A DNA stretch of 64,000 nucleotides, from contig CM027377.1 of the NCBI GenBank assembly GCA_015680905.1, positions 30,776,501 to 30,840,500 of the forward strand, read 5' to 3'. A program made the position numbers and the translations under genes. Below the pieces are notes generated by a model, which worked only from the letters and a program-made list of their open reading frames with translations, was not told where the DNA came from and searched no databases. Each line of letters opens with the position of its first letter. The first letter of the stretch is position 1. This document shows, piece after piece, positions 45,499-56,650 of this stretch. Origin of the DNA: Coptis chinensis (Eukaryota; Streptophyta; Magnoliopsida; Ranunculales; Ranunculaceae).

Positions 45499-46322
45499 CA
45501 TACAACCAGGGGAGGATCTATAGGTTGGCTGACCGGGGCTACAGCCCCCCCTAACTTCCCAAAAAAAATGAAGTATGAATAGCTTAAAAAAAAATAATGA
45601 ATCCCACTAACTCGTTGAAGGTTTGTTAAGTCACAATCGCAGAGGCCGACCGACTGCTCATTAAGTATAATCTCGGCCCAATGGGCCACGCTTTCTCTCA
45701 AGTCACAAACTCACAATCCCACGCTTCTCCAGTTCTCACAATCACAAAATGTCAAAAATTAAAAATTGAAAACAAAACAAAAACTAAAAGGTCAAAACAA
45801 AACAAAAACAAAACAAAAAAAAAAACACTTTTTGTTGTTCACAAAAGAAATTTTGACTTCTTCTTGTCTTCTTCAGACTTTAGCAGTTCTTCCGCATTTC
45901 CAGTTTCGGACTTCCGGCCCAATCCATTTATCATTTTATTCCCTATTCATTACTTAAGGTAAATTGTTTTGCATTATGTCTATATTTTGCTAAAAAAAGT
46001 TGATTTGGATACAATAATAGATGTATTTGATAAGAATCCACGCAGTCAAAAACTTCACTAGTGTGATGCTAATGTGCTATGTTATTCTTGTACATTTCTT
46101 TGTTATGTTTGTCTAGGTCTATAGTGAAAACACTCTTTTGTCCATTTTGGATAATGTAATAAAAGCGATAACTCTTTTGTTTATCAATGCTAGCTAATTA
46201 TGAATTCAAATAGATATTCGATAATTTTATGTAGACATTGATTATTGGTTCCTAAAAAAATATTTGAAAGTTAACTCCATGGCAGCCCCGATCTAAAATC
46301 TCGGATCCGGGCCCCATACAAC
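45499..46322. mobile_element. non-autonomous hAT-like element with 8 bp duplication
   Basis: Element 45507-46314 between perfect CATACAAC copies (45499-45506, 46315-46322). The left end CAGGGGAGGATCTATAG and, inverted, the right end GGGCCCGGATCC resemble the CAGGGGCGGATC ends of plant hAT elements. Subterminal GGGGCTACAGCCCC on the left and GGCAGCCCCGATCTAAAATC on the right are also typical. 808 bp with no transposase. Confidence 0.85.
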
Positions 46323-46804
46323 AATGACACATTATCCACTTTGGTGCTTCTCGCCATGAGTATCCATTTTTCCATTGTAATATGGACTTCTACCGACAAA
46401 CTAAGCCGGTGGCTATGGAAAATTATGGGTTTTGACCATGTTCGCAAATAAAACCCATACCTCCAACGGTATGTACCATCCGCTTATACAATCCTTTTTC
46501 AAAACCATTTTTTCACAAACATTAATGTTCTAAAGACACATATTCATCATCTTCAATTAGAAGATTCTCATTTTACAGTTATTTTTATTTCTTTTTTAAC
46601 ATTAAAAAATCTTGTGGTATTATGTCAAATTTTGTAGTCTCCTAAACAATCTAAAACCCTTCTATTTGTGCTCTCAAATACTACATCATTTGTTCATTAA
46701 TCGCACTCATTTCTTGTTCTGTTTAACACTCACTAACCTTTCTTTCAACAAGCTATCAAGTCCATTGCAGATTCTATTTCGTTGAGAGTTCTTGCACACT
46801 GTGC
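46323..46804. other. no recognised gene
   Basis: Non-coding AT-rich sequence between the hAT and the RNase H relic; it may be the upstream part of that relic. Confidence 0.4.
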
Positions 46805-47276
46805 TTGGCATTTCCTTCAAGTATAAGAAAAACAATCATTCAATGCAAATGGGTACCTCCCGATCATGGTATAGTCAAGATAAATTGTGATGGCTCTATG
46901 TGTGAACAAGGAGTGGGATATAGGGAAATAGGGTCGGATGAATATGGAGCAGCTTACTCGCGATATACTCTGGAGGAGGTTCAACTAGATCTATTCTATT
47001 TCAAGAGATTAAGGCTATGGAACAAGGTTTAGCTATCCGGTAGAGATGAACATTACAAGAGTCTTAGTAGCATTTGATTCTTTGAGTGCTATACAAATCA
47101 TGACTCGAGCCGAGAATACTCGTGGAATTGCCGAATTTTGTGGTCAGCTGTTAGAAAACATATCTCGAGGTTGCCGGGATTACCTTCATTCATGTGTTTA
47201 GCAAGGTGAACAGAGCGGTGATTATTTAGCGAAATTGTCAATCACTTGTAATGTAGATGATTGCAATTGCTTTATC
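46805..47276 (+). pseudogene. RNase H-domain protein relic, 5' part
   Basis: Reads CKWVPPDHGIVKINCDGSM with the first catalytic Asp in 'NCDGS'. After frame changes it continues IKAMEQGLAI, ITRVLVAFDSLSAIQIMTRA (second Asp), NTRGIAEFCGQLLENISR, HVFSKVNRA and LAKLSITCNVDDCNCFIS. This is the plant RNase H-like domain (RVT_3 type) found alone or at the end of LINE ORF2. Two stops near 47034-47045 and other shifts. It breaks at 47276, where the copia element was inserted; the tail resumes at 52497. Confidence 0.75.
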
Positions 47277-47932
47277 TCTCATGGAGTTATCCCTCACATA
47301 AGGAGAAAAAGGAGTTCACCATGCGTGGAGAAGCCCGAGTTTCGATGTGCTCGATTAGTCTTGCCAAGGCGACTGCGCCCATGCCGCGGACAACTTCCAA
47401 GTGTTTTAGGGCGCGTGCACTTTCGACTTTGGCCTTGCCCAAGCCCTCACCCATGCTTATTTTGTCCGGAACTTCTATTTTTTCGAAACCGCATGAAGTT
47501 TGCAATATAAGGTTTGGGTTTTGGCAAAACCTAACACATGTTGAGACACGAAATACACAACACCTGAGAAAACCCAATCTTAAAAGCAATCAAGATTGAG
47601 ATAACCTTTACGAGAAACAACCCTATAAAGAGATAGGAGTGATCTAGTAAGGTGAGAGACTGAAAGGAGTGATTGTAATCTTCCTTCCCACTTTATAAAA
47701 GGATTAACTCTTGTGGAAGTAGGCACCATTGGCGAACCACTCGGTATATCTTTGTGTTATGGTATGCTTTTACTATTTTATATTATTATCTATTGTTAAT
47801 AGTTGTTTAGCGAGTTGGGTATGTTAGTTTGGTTGTAGGAATATTTAGATTGTTGATTAGAGTTGTTATTGTTCAAAAACAAGTTATCTCTCTCAGTGGG
47901 GAATCGATTGGTATCGGGTGTTAAATCCCAAC
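47277..47932 (+). repeat. copia 5' LTR
   Basis: Matches 51835-52491: ACATAAGGAGAAAAAGGAGT, GCAATATAAGGTTTGGGTTT, GGAGTGATTGTAATCTTCCT, CTTTATAAAAGGATTAACTC, ending AAATCCCAACA. TTTATAAAAGG (47691-47701) is a good TATA box. Confidence 0.88.
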
Positions 47933-47934
47933 AA

Positions 47935-47952
47935 GTGGTATCGAACCTTGGT
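47935..47952 (+). promoter_or_regulatory. copia primer-binding site
   Basis: GTGGTATCGAACCTTGGTT follows the LTR within two bases; it is a damaged form of the initiator-Met tRNA site TGGTATCAGAGCC. Confidence 0.75.
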
Positions 47953-48039
47953 TAGATTAACCTAGGGTGCTATCCAAATCTTGGTTGGAAGGTGTTTGAC
48001 AAAACCCATCCTAAGAGAAGATTTGAGTTTAAATAACTT

Positions 48040-48530
48040 GCAGAGATGGACCATTGTATGAACACTGCATGATAAGTCCGAATAAAGGTAACTACACCTT
48101 GTGGAAAGCCAGGGATGGAAGACTTGCTTTATTGCGGGACCCAGCACAACCCATTGAGAATGGGGAGTAAAACCGATGCGATATCAATGCCGATTGAAAA
48201 CGCTTGATAAAAAAGATTATTAGTGCATTAGACAACGGATTGACTACAAAGTAATCCACCTTGTATTTAAGAGACCACGCCTTTCAGCGTGGAAAGAATT
48301 TAGAAGACCCTTTATGAGAAGACAAGAAAGGATGCGCGAGAATAGCTCCCGCCACTCGAGAGATCCTTGCTACCGAAAAGCAAGAGAGGGCAAAAGCAGA
48401 AAACCATCTCATTCTAGAGATGAAGAGAAAAGAAATCTAGGAGCACGAGCAAACCTTCTAAAAAGACTTGTCGTTGGTAATTATTGTGGTATCCATGGCC
48501 ACTTTGAAGTATAAGTGCATAGAATTGAAG
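48040..48530 (+). pseudogene. copia gag remnant
   Basis: NYTLWKARDGRLALLRDPAQ-like reading near 48085-48145, basic region SRKPSHSRDEEKRNLG, and a zinc-knuckle remnant NYCGIHGHFEV (48475-48512), in several frames. Confidence 0.6.
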
Positions 48531-48636
48531 AGGATAAGAAGGATCTAATACTATACATGAAGACAACTTAGAGTTAAAAGAAAGCACCACCGGTAAAGAT
48601 TCCACAGACATTGCTTCACATGGTGAAGTAGGAATT

Positions 48637-48903
48637 GTGTCAGATGGTGACGAGTTATGCTTGAGCACTTCAGGCCAGGGTACAGAGTGGGTGGTAGATA
48701 CAGGTGCTTCTTACCACGTCACACCCCACAAGAGTTTCTTCACTACCTACAAATCAGATGATTTTAGTGAGGTGAAGATGGGCAACAATGAAGTCTCGAA
48801 GATTATAGGCATTGGTGATGTTCATGTAGAAACCAATGTCGGCTACACCTTGACACTCAAGGATATAAGAGATGTCCCTGACATTCGGCTAAGCCTAATT
48901 TGA
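48637..48903 (+). pseudogene. copia protease
   Basis: Open frame with the active site EWVVDTGASYHVTPHKSFFT (catalytic Asp codon 48697-48699), FSEVKMGNNEVSKIIGIGDV and LKDIRDVPDIRLSLI, the usual copia protease sequence pattern. The frame ends at a TGA at the point where gag-pre-integrase would follow. Confidence 0.88.
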
Positions 48904-49079
48904 TGGGAAGTTAGATGATGATGGCTTTGTAAACTCATTTGGTAACGGGGGTATGAAAACCGAAAGCAGAGGTTCCATTGTAGCGACCCGGGAAGGAAGA
49001 AAACCCCGCTTTTACAAAACACAAAGTTGGTGTAAAAGCAAAAGTGAATGCGGCAGAAGATGAAGTTTCTTCCGAACTG

Positions 49080-49750
49080 TAGCACAAGAGACTGTGTCAT
49101 ATGGGCGAAAAAGGGATGGAAGTTCTTGCTAAGCAAAAGGCATTGCCAAACATCAAAAGTACACATTTAAATAGATGTACTCACCGCTTGGTAGGAAAGC
49201 AACACAGGTGTCTTTTTCAAAGATTCCCATCTCACGAAAAGGACAATGTCCTTAAACTAGTGCACACAGACTTATGTGGTCCTATAAAAGTGAAGTCCCA
49301 TGGGGGAACTTTATACTTCGTGACCTTCATTGATGATGCATCAAGAAAGGTATGGGTATATAGTCTGAAGACTAAGGATGAAGTACTTGGCGTGTTTGAA
49401 AACTTCCATAGCATTGTGGAAAGAGAGATAGGAAAGTTGTTGAAGTGTATTCGCCGATAATGGGGCGAAAGTATTATTGGGCGTTTGAAAAGTATTGCTA
49501 GAGTCAAGGGATTTGTCATGAGCAGACCGTTCCCAAGACACTACAACAGAATGAAATAGCAGAGAGAATAAACCGTACCATTGTAAAGAGGATAAGATAC
49601 ATGCTATCTCACTCTAAGCTACCTAGAACCTACTGGATAGAAGCAATGCGTACAGCTGTTACCGCATGTGATCAACCTATCGCCTGTCAAAAGCCTCGAA
49701 TAGTGATTATTCGTGGAGAGTATGGTCGAGAGATGTTGATTATGGATACT
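49080..49750 (+). pseudogene. copia integrase
   Basis: HMGEKGMEVLAKQKALPN is the first half of the zinc-binding region. Next is KLVHTDLCGPIKVKSHGGTL (first catalytic Asp) and YFVTFIDDASRKVWVYSLKT. After 49455 the frame shifts into ADNGA (second Asp block). TLQQNEIAERINRTIVKRIR, with the Glu block, is at about 49545-49595. Confidence 0.85.
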
Positions 49751-50439
49751 TGAGGGTATTTTGGTGCGGGGCATTTGTGCATATTCAAGGATGAGAGATC
49801 CAAGCTTGATGACAAAAGCCAAGCGCGGCATTTTTCTTGGTTATGGAGATGAAAAGTTTGGTTACAAACTCTATGATCCGATTAACAAGAAAGTAATCCG
49901 AATCGAGATGTTGTGTTCTTGGAAGACCAAACTATAGCAGATTTTGAGGAGGGTGAGAAGCTACAAAGCTTTCACCAATGATCTTGTTAATTCGTGAACT
50001 GAAGTTCCTACTTGTGGAACGTCACGAGTAAGGCATTGAAAATGCAGAGAACCATGAGTTTGAAGCTTCATGATGAGAATCATATTGCTCATGATGGGAT
50101 AGAACCTATTGGTATAGAAAATACAGATGAAGTGCATGAACCACCAACCGAAAGCAAGTAGAAGTGCATCCTCCCCGGCACCATCGACAGATGGGCGAGG
50201 TCCGACAGAGAGACAAGCTTCAATTGTGTATCCACCACATCGTATGTTTTACTATCCGATGGTGGAGAACCTATGCACCATCAAGAGGCACTTGAGCTGG
50301 AGACAAAGAAAAATGGTCGGTTCATGCATGATGAGATTGATTCTTGCATAAGAATCACATTTATGAGCTAGTTAAGAAACCGGAAGGAAGAAAAATTTCA
50401 AGAATAAGTGGAACTACAAAGTCAAGCATGAAGAGAATA

Positions 50440-51000
50440 ATCCACACCCGCGGCACAAAGCTTCGCCTTTGTTGGAAGGGATTTGGGTCAAAGGAAAGGG
50501 ATTGACTTTGATGAGATTTTCCTCAGAGTGAAGATGACTTCTATCCGGGTGGTATTGGGTATGATCGCAAGTATGAACCTAGAGGTTGAGCAAGAGCTAG
50601 ATATTAAAGATGCTTTTTCTTCATGGAAACCTTGAAGAAGATGTCTACATGGACCAACTAGAGGGGTATGAGGTCAAAGATAAGGAGCACCTAGTATGCA
50701 AAGCCGATAAAGAGCCTCCGTATGGGTTGAAGTAGGCACCGAGATAGTGGTACATAAAGTTTGATTCCTTTATGGCGAAGCAAGGATACAAGAAGTCTGC
50801 TTCCAATTATTGTGTCTTTGTTCAAATTTCCAAACGAGATTTCATAGTGCTCTTTGGCAGTATGTGGATGATATGTTGATAGTTGGCAAAAACATCAACA
50901 AGATATCAAGTTGAAGAAAGACTTGAGTAAGTCCTTTGAGATGAAGGATTTGGGTCAACCAAAGCGTATACTTGGGATCACGAATCACTCATGACGAAAG
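50440..51000 (+). pseudogene. copia reverse transcriptase
   Basis: GIDFDEIFLRVKMTSIRVVL, ELDIKDAF (first catalytic Asp), DVYMDQLEGYEVKDKEHLVC-type block at 50640-50700, and QYVDDMLIVGKNINK with the YVDD box at 50861-50872. Spread over several frames. Confidence 0.87.
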
Positions 51001-51059
51001 AGTAGGAAGTTGTGGCTTTCAAGAAAGCTACATTGAAAGGCGTTAAAGAGATTCAACAT

Positions 51060-51775
51060 GGATCAAGTGAAGCCGGTCGGTTGTCCGGCAGGTGGCCCGC
51101 TTCGCATGACCAAAAGAGATGTGTCAAAAGGTGAGCATGAGTAGAGTCGATGGAAAAGATTCCTTATGCATCCGCTAGCATCCGACTTGATGTATGCAAT
51201 GGTATGTACAAGATCGGATATTGATTTTGCCGCGGGTGTTGTAAGTGGTTTTACAAAATCCGGGAAGGAGCATTGGGAAGGTGTTAAGTGGATATTGAGA
51301 TATCTCGCGGGCACTTCCAAATCATGTTTGTGTTTTGGTGGAAGTAAGCTCTTACTTGGAAGAGCTTCTGTTGATCTGGATATGGCGGTGATGTTGACTT
51401 GATGAAGTCCACCTCCCGTTATCCGGTTATTTTGTGGGGGGCGGTTTCTTGGCAATCTAAGTTGCAAAAAGTGTGTTGCCTCTCCACTACGTAAGCGAGT
51501 ATATTACGGCTACTAAGTGTTGCAAAGAGATGATATGGATGAAGAGGTTCTTCGACGAACTAGGGCTCAAGTAGAAATACTTTGTAGTTTTATGTGACAG
51601 TCAGAGCGCCATCCATTTGAACAAGAATTCGAGTTTTCATTCTAGATCCAAGCACATACATGTGCGTTATCATTCGATTAGAGAAGTACTCGAAAACAAG
51701 CATTTATGTATCGAGAAGATCCATACCGACAAGAACGGGTTGGATATGATGACCGTCTTACCGAAAAAGTAAATT
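51060..51775 (+). pseudogene. copia RNase H
   Basis: ASDLMYAMVCTRSDIDFAAG and HWEGVKWILRYLAGTSKSCL, then ISWQSKLQKVCCLST, SEYITATKCCKEMIWMKRFF, LCDSQSAIHLNKNSSFHSRS and KIHTDKNGLDMMTVLPKK. The acidic residues of the RNase H fold are recognisable; the frame breaks several times. Confidence 0.85.
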
Positions 51776-51834
51776 TGATGTTTGTTGTGCTCTCGGCTGG
51801 AATGGTAAAGAGACTCTCCCCGTTGATTTGAAAA

Positions 51835-52491
51835 TTGCATGGAGGTATCCCCCTCACATGAGGAGAAAAGGAGTTCAGCTGGCGGAGAAGCCCGGAAGCC
51901 ACGCATTCAGATTAGTCTTGCCTTCAAGGTGTGACCGCGCCCGCCGCGGACAACCTCCGGTGTTTTAGCGCCACACGCTGACTTTGGCCTTGCCTGCGCC
52001 CCATGCCTATTTTTTCGTCGAGAACTTATTTTTCTTAAAACCGCAAGTTTGCAATATAAGGTTTGGGTTTTTAGCAAAACCTAACACATCTTTGAGACAC
52101 CTAAAAAACAAAACAAAGAGGAAACCCAATCTTGAAAGCAATCAAGATTGAGAGATAACCTTTTCTGAGAGAAACAACCCCAGAATCGAAAGAGGAGTGA
52201 TCTAGTAAAGGAGAGACCGGAAGGAGTGATTGTAATCTTCCTTCCCACTTTATAAAAGGATTAACTCTTGTGGAAGTAGGCACCATTGGGTCGAACCACC
52301 AGATATCTTTGTGTTATGGTATGTTTTTACTTGCTTTACATTATTATCTATTGTTAATAGTTGTTTAGCGGAGGTTGGATATGTTAGTTTGGTTGTAGGA
52401 ATATTTAGATTGTTGATTGGAGTTGTTATTGTTCAAATACAAGTTATCTGCGGTAGTGGGAATCGATTGGTATCGGTGTTAAACCCCAACA
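51835..52491 (+). repeat. copia 3' LTR
   Basis: Pair of 47277-47932, differing by many small indels (for example GAGTTCACCATGCGTGG against GAGTTCAGCTGGCGG). Ends AAACCCCAACA, followed by the TTATC duplication. Confidence 0.87.
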
Positions 52492-52496
52492 TTATC

Positions 52497-52562
52497 TCCC
52501 CTCTAATTAGTGATCTAACTACTATTGTGGAGGAAGACTTATTCGAGAACCTAATACAGTAA
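52497..52562 (+). pseudogene. RNase H-domain protein relic, 3' tail
   Basis: Reads PLISDLTTIVEEDLFENLIQ and TAA. Removing the copia element and one TTATC copy continues DDCNCFIS directly into this tail in frame, which supports one ancestral gene of about 200 residues. Confidence 0.65.
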
Positions 52563-53389
52563 GTGTCGGCCTAACCATATCATCGTTTCAACAAAAAAAA
52601 AAAAAGTCCATGTACCCTTTCGTTCTATCATGCAGAATTGTTGGCACATTTACTATCTTCTTAATAGATATTTTTTTTCCTATGTATCTATATTTGCCAA
52701 AACTGATTTGATTTGAACGTGTAAACCTTTTACTACCTGCCCAAGTGATTCCCATTTGCATACCCACTTACTTTTATCAGTTATTTCTCAGAATCATGTG
52801 CTTCAATGTGTCTCGCGCTACCAGTTTCAAGAGTTGTTTCATTGGTTTATGCGACCATCTCATGTGACTATGAATGGGCCAGAACTCTCAGGAACACAAA
52901 ACTTTGTGTTAATGATCAAGTGCATAATTTGTATTCCTCTCGCATATTATTATTGTCAATAGGAATAACATTTTTCATTTACATAAAAATGGATAGCAAT
53001 GGCTGTGGTAAACGCCCATCTCTGCACACATCTTACTTTTTCAACTTTTATGTGCTATAAATTAACACTACATTTCTGTTTACCTATAAGTTACTTTTTT
53101 TACCATACACGTGGTCGGGAACAAAGTGTACTATATTTTCAGTTGCTTAGTTTTTTAACTTTATTTGATTTAATAAACATTATGTCTCTACTACGGAGTT
53201 CAGCTCTATGTTGGTTGATTGCAGGTTTGAATGTGCGTAAAATACTAAAAGTTTTTCAGTAAGCGGCGGATAAAGATGGTGTTAGATGATGATTAGGGGC
53301 CGCTACATTTGGAGTTTTGTGAAAGTTGCACCGAAGTCATTGAAGAATTTCTCAAGCAAAGACTAATGTGAACTGAATTGATTTCTGGG
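52563..53389. other. no recognised gene
   Basis: AT-rich. Open frames at 52756-53262 lack motifs. It may be Helitron intron or flank. Confidence 0.35.
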
Positions 53390-54240
53390 TCGCACATCCT
53401 AAACTCTCTGTTACAATTACCTATATTGACTTCCCAACAAAATGGGTATGGCGGAAACTTCTTGAAGAAATGGACCCGAAAATTAGAAGATTATATTATG
53501 CGCATCAAATTCTGGGAACGATTCTATCTTCGTCTTTTACTTAATATTGTTAAAGGTCCACAGAGCTTTCAAGATATCTGAACAGTTGATGGGGTGCCGC
53601 GTCAACCTATAAATGTGCGTGCTTGGCTTTAGGCTTACTACAAGATGATCAGGAATGGCACGACACTTTAGTTGAAGCAAGTTCATGGTCGTCAGGCTGT
53701 TTGATGCGTGAACTGTTTGTAACAATATTGCTGTTTTGTGAGGTTACTAAACCTTTGGAATTATGGAATAGGAATTGGGAACTTCTATCAAAAGATATTT
53801 AGCTTACTGAGGATGACATCAGGAATTTGTGTTTAATCAAGATTGAGAACATTTTGAACAGACATGGAAAGATTTTGAAACACTTTTGCATGCGCTCACC
53901 CAGTTCATCACCGAATCAGCAACTACTACACAATAGGTTGCTAAGAGAAGAAGTAAGTTATGATCAATCATCTCTAGCTTTAGATTTCTCGCAGCTATAC
54001 AGCGGGCCTTAATGCTGAACAACAGAAAATTATCTTTGACACCGTAGTAGATGCACTCATGTAGTAGAATAAAAAAGAGGCGAAGTTAATTTTTGTGAAT
54101 GGCAGTGGAGGAACAGGAAAAACGTTATCTTTGGAACACAACAATATCTTGATTACGTGCTGAAGACTATGGTGTTAGCAGTGGCTTCATACGGAATAGC
54201 ATCACTGTATAGGCGTGTTCGCTCATGACGATGGGGTTAT
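53390..54240 (+). pseudogene. Helitron Rep/helicase remnant (PIF1-like helicase start)
   Basis: LLNIVKGPQSFQDI followed by TVDGV (53535-53595) is the Helitron pattern just before the helicase. ALGLLQDDQEWHDTLVEASS, LMRELFVTILLFCEVTKPLE and LWNRNWELLSKDI (53627-53800) follow, then LCLIKIENILNRHGK and LLREEVSYDQSSLALDFSQL. The Walker A motif GSGGTGKT is at 54101-54124, then VLAVASYGIASL. The rest of the helicase is absent and frames shift several times. Helitrons replicate by rolling circle; neither a 5' TC nor a 3' hairpin-CTRR end was identified. Confidence 0.85.
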
Positions 54241-54780
54241 AGGTGGCAAGTGGTGCATTATGCCGAATAAGCGAAGAAGAAACTAGTGTAAAGTCGTGTC
54301 GTGACAATACAATTGCCGAGAGCTTCTATGACGGCGGAGAAGGAGTGGGGAAGCGGCGGATCAACCCAGCCGAACGAGAATATATCCCGGAACCTGAGTA
54401 AGGCGTAAAGATTCGATTGAAGTATCGGGGGGCCTAAATGGATGTGGATTAAGGAAAAAGGTAGGAGGAAACGATTGCCGGACATGATGCTTAGAGCGGT
54501 TGGACAAGAGCGATAGGTGGGACGGAAAAGATCGTAAGCGGTTAAAAAGATGGGCGGTTGGAGAAGCCCGGTTATGGGATATATATAGAGCAACATCGGT
54601 GAGAGGAGAGAAGAAAAACAGAAAAAAAAGGGAGAGAGTAAGAGAATCTTTGTGATCTCGATGGTTGTAAAAATTTGATCATACATTTTGGCTGATGCAT
54701 GAAGGGGAACTTGTAGGAGAAAATAAGCCCTTATAGCAAAGAGGTGTAGGAAGACCTGAAAGAAGGCGGGATTATAGAAG
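54241..54780. other. unassigned purine-rich (plus strand) region
   Basis: Abrupt rise in G+C and purines after the Helitron fragment. CTATATATATCCC lies on the minus strand at 54573-54585. The long minus-strand open frame over 54258-54995 is Pro/Leu/Phe-rich as expected from purine bias, so it is not called a gene. Confidence 0.35.
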
Positions 54781-56650
54781 GCGTTGAGGGGTTTGAAATG
54801 TTGGAAAGGGGTAGGAGTGGAAGAATTATCAAGGATGTGGCTGGCATACCACCGGACTTCCCTAAGGAAAAGGTGGTTAGGCTGAGAAATGAAAATGGCG
54901 AGTTGAGGAAGGGCGGGGAGACTACGGGAGCTGGGGGATCCTGGGGGAGTGAAGTAGAGGGGAATGTAGATTTTGCATACGGGGCGTCGAACCAACGGTG
55001 AATTATCACGGAGGTAGTTAGACCATGATCGAGAAATGAGGAAGTGAATCGTGTGGCGAGAAAAAAAATGAACAGTCGCGGCTCGAGGAAAAGAGGTCGG
55101 TAAAAATCCGTTAGCGGTTCAATATGGAATTCGAAGTACCTAAAAGGTTCTCCCGGCCAGTTTTGAGCCCGATGCGATGGGAAAGGAGACCCATTGATCA
55201 TTTGCACCATTTTTACGGCAAATGCCGTTATGCGCATGTAAGTATGATGGGCTCCGTACGTATGATGTTCGGCGGCCAGGCGCGATTTGGTAATACGAGT
55301 TGGCTTGGAGCATCAAAGTGTTGAAGAATTGGAGGAGCGGATTTGCTCGACCGCATTTGGCGAGGAAGAAGGGTGGTGGACGATATCGGGACTTATTCAA
55401 TATTAAACAAGGTCCATGAGAATCATTAAAGGGAGTTTCTATGTAGGTTCGAGGAAGAGGCGGTAAGAGTGGAAAATTTGGAGGGCATCATCCGGTCATT
55501 GGTTTCGGCCGCGGTTGAGATCGAGGAGCGAGGGTCCATGAGTGGGTTTCTAAAATCGAAATTACTACTGCGAGAAAGTGAAATTACATCGGTATGAGGA
55601 TATAATCACGGAGAGCAGCCGAAACGAAGAAATCGGAAAGAAGCGATCACGAGAGGTTGAGAGAAAGTCGAAAGGGGTAAAGAAAGATAGAGGACAAGGA
55701 GGGATCTTACAAAGGGAGAGGGGTAGGAGAGGGCGAGGAAGAGGGACATGCAGGAGGAACATCGGAAGAAGCTTGTGAGTTAGAACAGGGCGCCTCTTAG
55801 CAGGACCTTTAGAGGAAATCTTGCCTCTAATCAAGGGGAACCCGGTATTATGAGGGGCGCGAGAGTATCCCGAGGGAGATAGAAGGGAAACCATTTTGCG
55901 GTATCATCAAGTCAAAACCATGCTACAAATGAGTGTTACGCTTGAAATGGCTAGTAGAAAGGATGATAGAAAATGGAATGCTTTCAGAGGTTTGTTCGCG
56001 AAGTTCACGGTGAGAGAGTGCCGCCCGGCTAGAATCTTGGGTACCATCAATGTCATTTTCAGTGGAGAGTAGGTAGGAATACACAGGGGATAAGATGAGA
56101 AGAAGCGACAAGTCTACGTGAGGTGTGTGAGGGTGGCATACAGCGGTTAGTGATGCTGGCCGCGATGATGAAGCGAGAGCATAATGTTCACCGGAAGGAT
56201 TTAGAGTCGGTAATTTGCGCGCAGGGATGCCTTGGTAATTACCATAGCGATGGGAAATTACCGCGGGTTGAAGAGTTGATAGGCTGCGGCGATTCGGTGG
56301 ATTGTTGTTCAAAGGGGGCCATGGAGGAGATGAACATCGGCGAAACGATTGAAGGCTCCGCAAACCAATCTGTATGGGTTCAGCGGTAGCATAGCGAGCC
56401 GTTGGGGAGTTAAGCTCACATGACAGCGAGACCGGCGGCTAATATTCACTAGGTTCATGGTGGTGGACAGCGGTTATAAATGCAATTTAGGGAGAAATGG
56501 ATTCATGAAATGAAGGCCATTCCATCGGCGTATTACCGGTGATCCGCTTTCGGGGAAGGGGGAACATATGAAATCAAGGGGATCAAGTGGCTGCGTAGCA
56601 GAGTATCTGTGAGGTAGCTGCGAGAAACTTGGTCAGGTGGAACCTGCGAG
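54781..56650 (+). pseudogene. possible degraded LINE (ORF1 and endonuclease-like parts)
   Basis: Weak but repeated hints. 55180-55360 reads YERRPIDHLHHFYGKCRYAH and FGNTSWLGASK, then RRYRDLF-like basic residues, recalling 'YERLP.IC..CGK.GH ... FG.WLRA' of plant LINE ORF1. 55578-55778 is a Lys/Arg/Gly-rich stretch (KKRSREVERKSKG). 56150-56390 (LVMLAAMMKREHNV, ICAQGCLGN) faintly recalls the LINE endonuclease. No RT motif follows. No 3' tail was found. The identification is tentative. Confidence 0.3.

Larger units (their letters stand above)
47272..52496 (+). mobile_element. degraded Ty1/copia retrotransposon inserted in the RNase H relic
   Basis: Element 47277-52491 between TTATC copies (47272-47276, 52492-52496). 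LTRs are 47277-47932 and 51835-52491, with the primer site next to the first. The interior order gag, protease, integrase, RT, RNase H, with integrase before RT, defines copia. All domains are visible but broken. The terminal TG is not preserved at the left LTR edge, so the exact boundary rests on the duplication and on continuity of the disrupted gene. RT/RNase H style suggests a Tork/Tnt1-like lineage (inference). Confidence 0.88.

Noticed and set aside
54258..54995. 245-codon minus-strand ORF
   Set aside because: Composition (Pro, Leu, Phe, Ser) is that expected from the complement of purine-rich DNA; no domain, overlapping frames on both strands.
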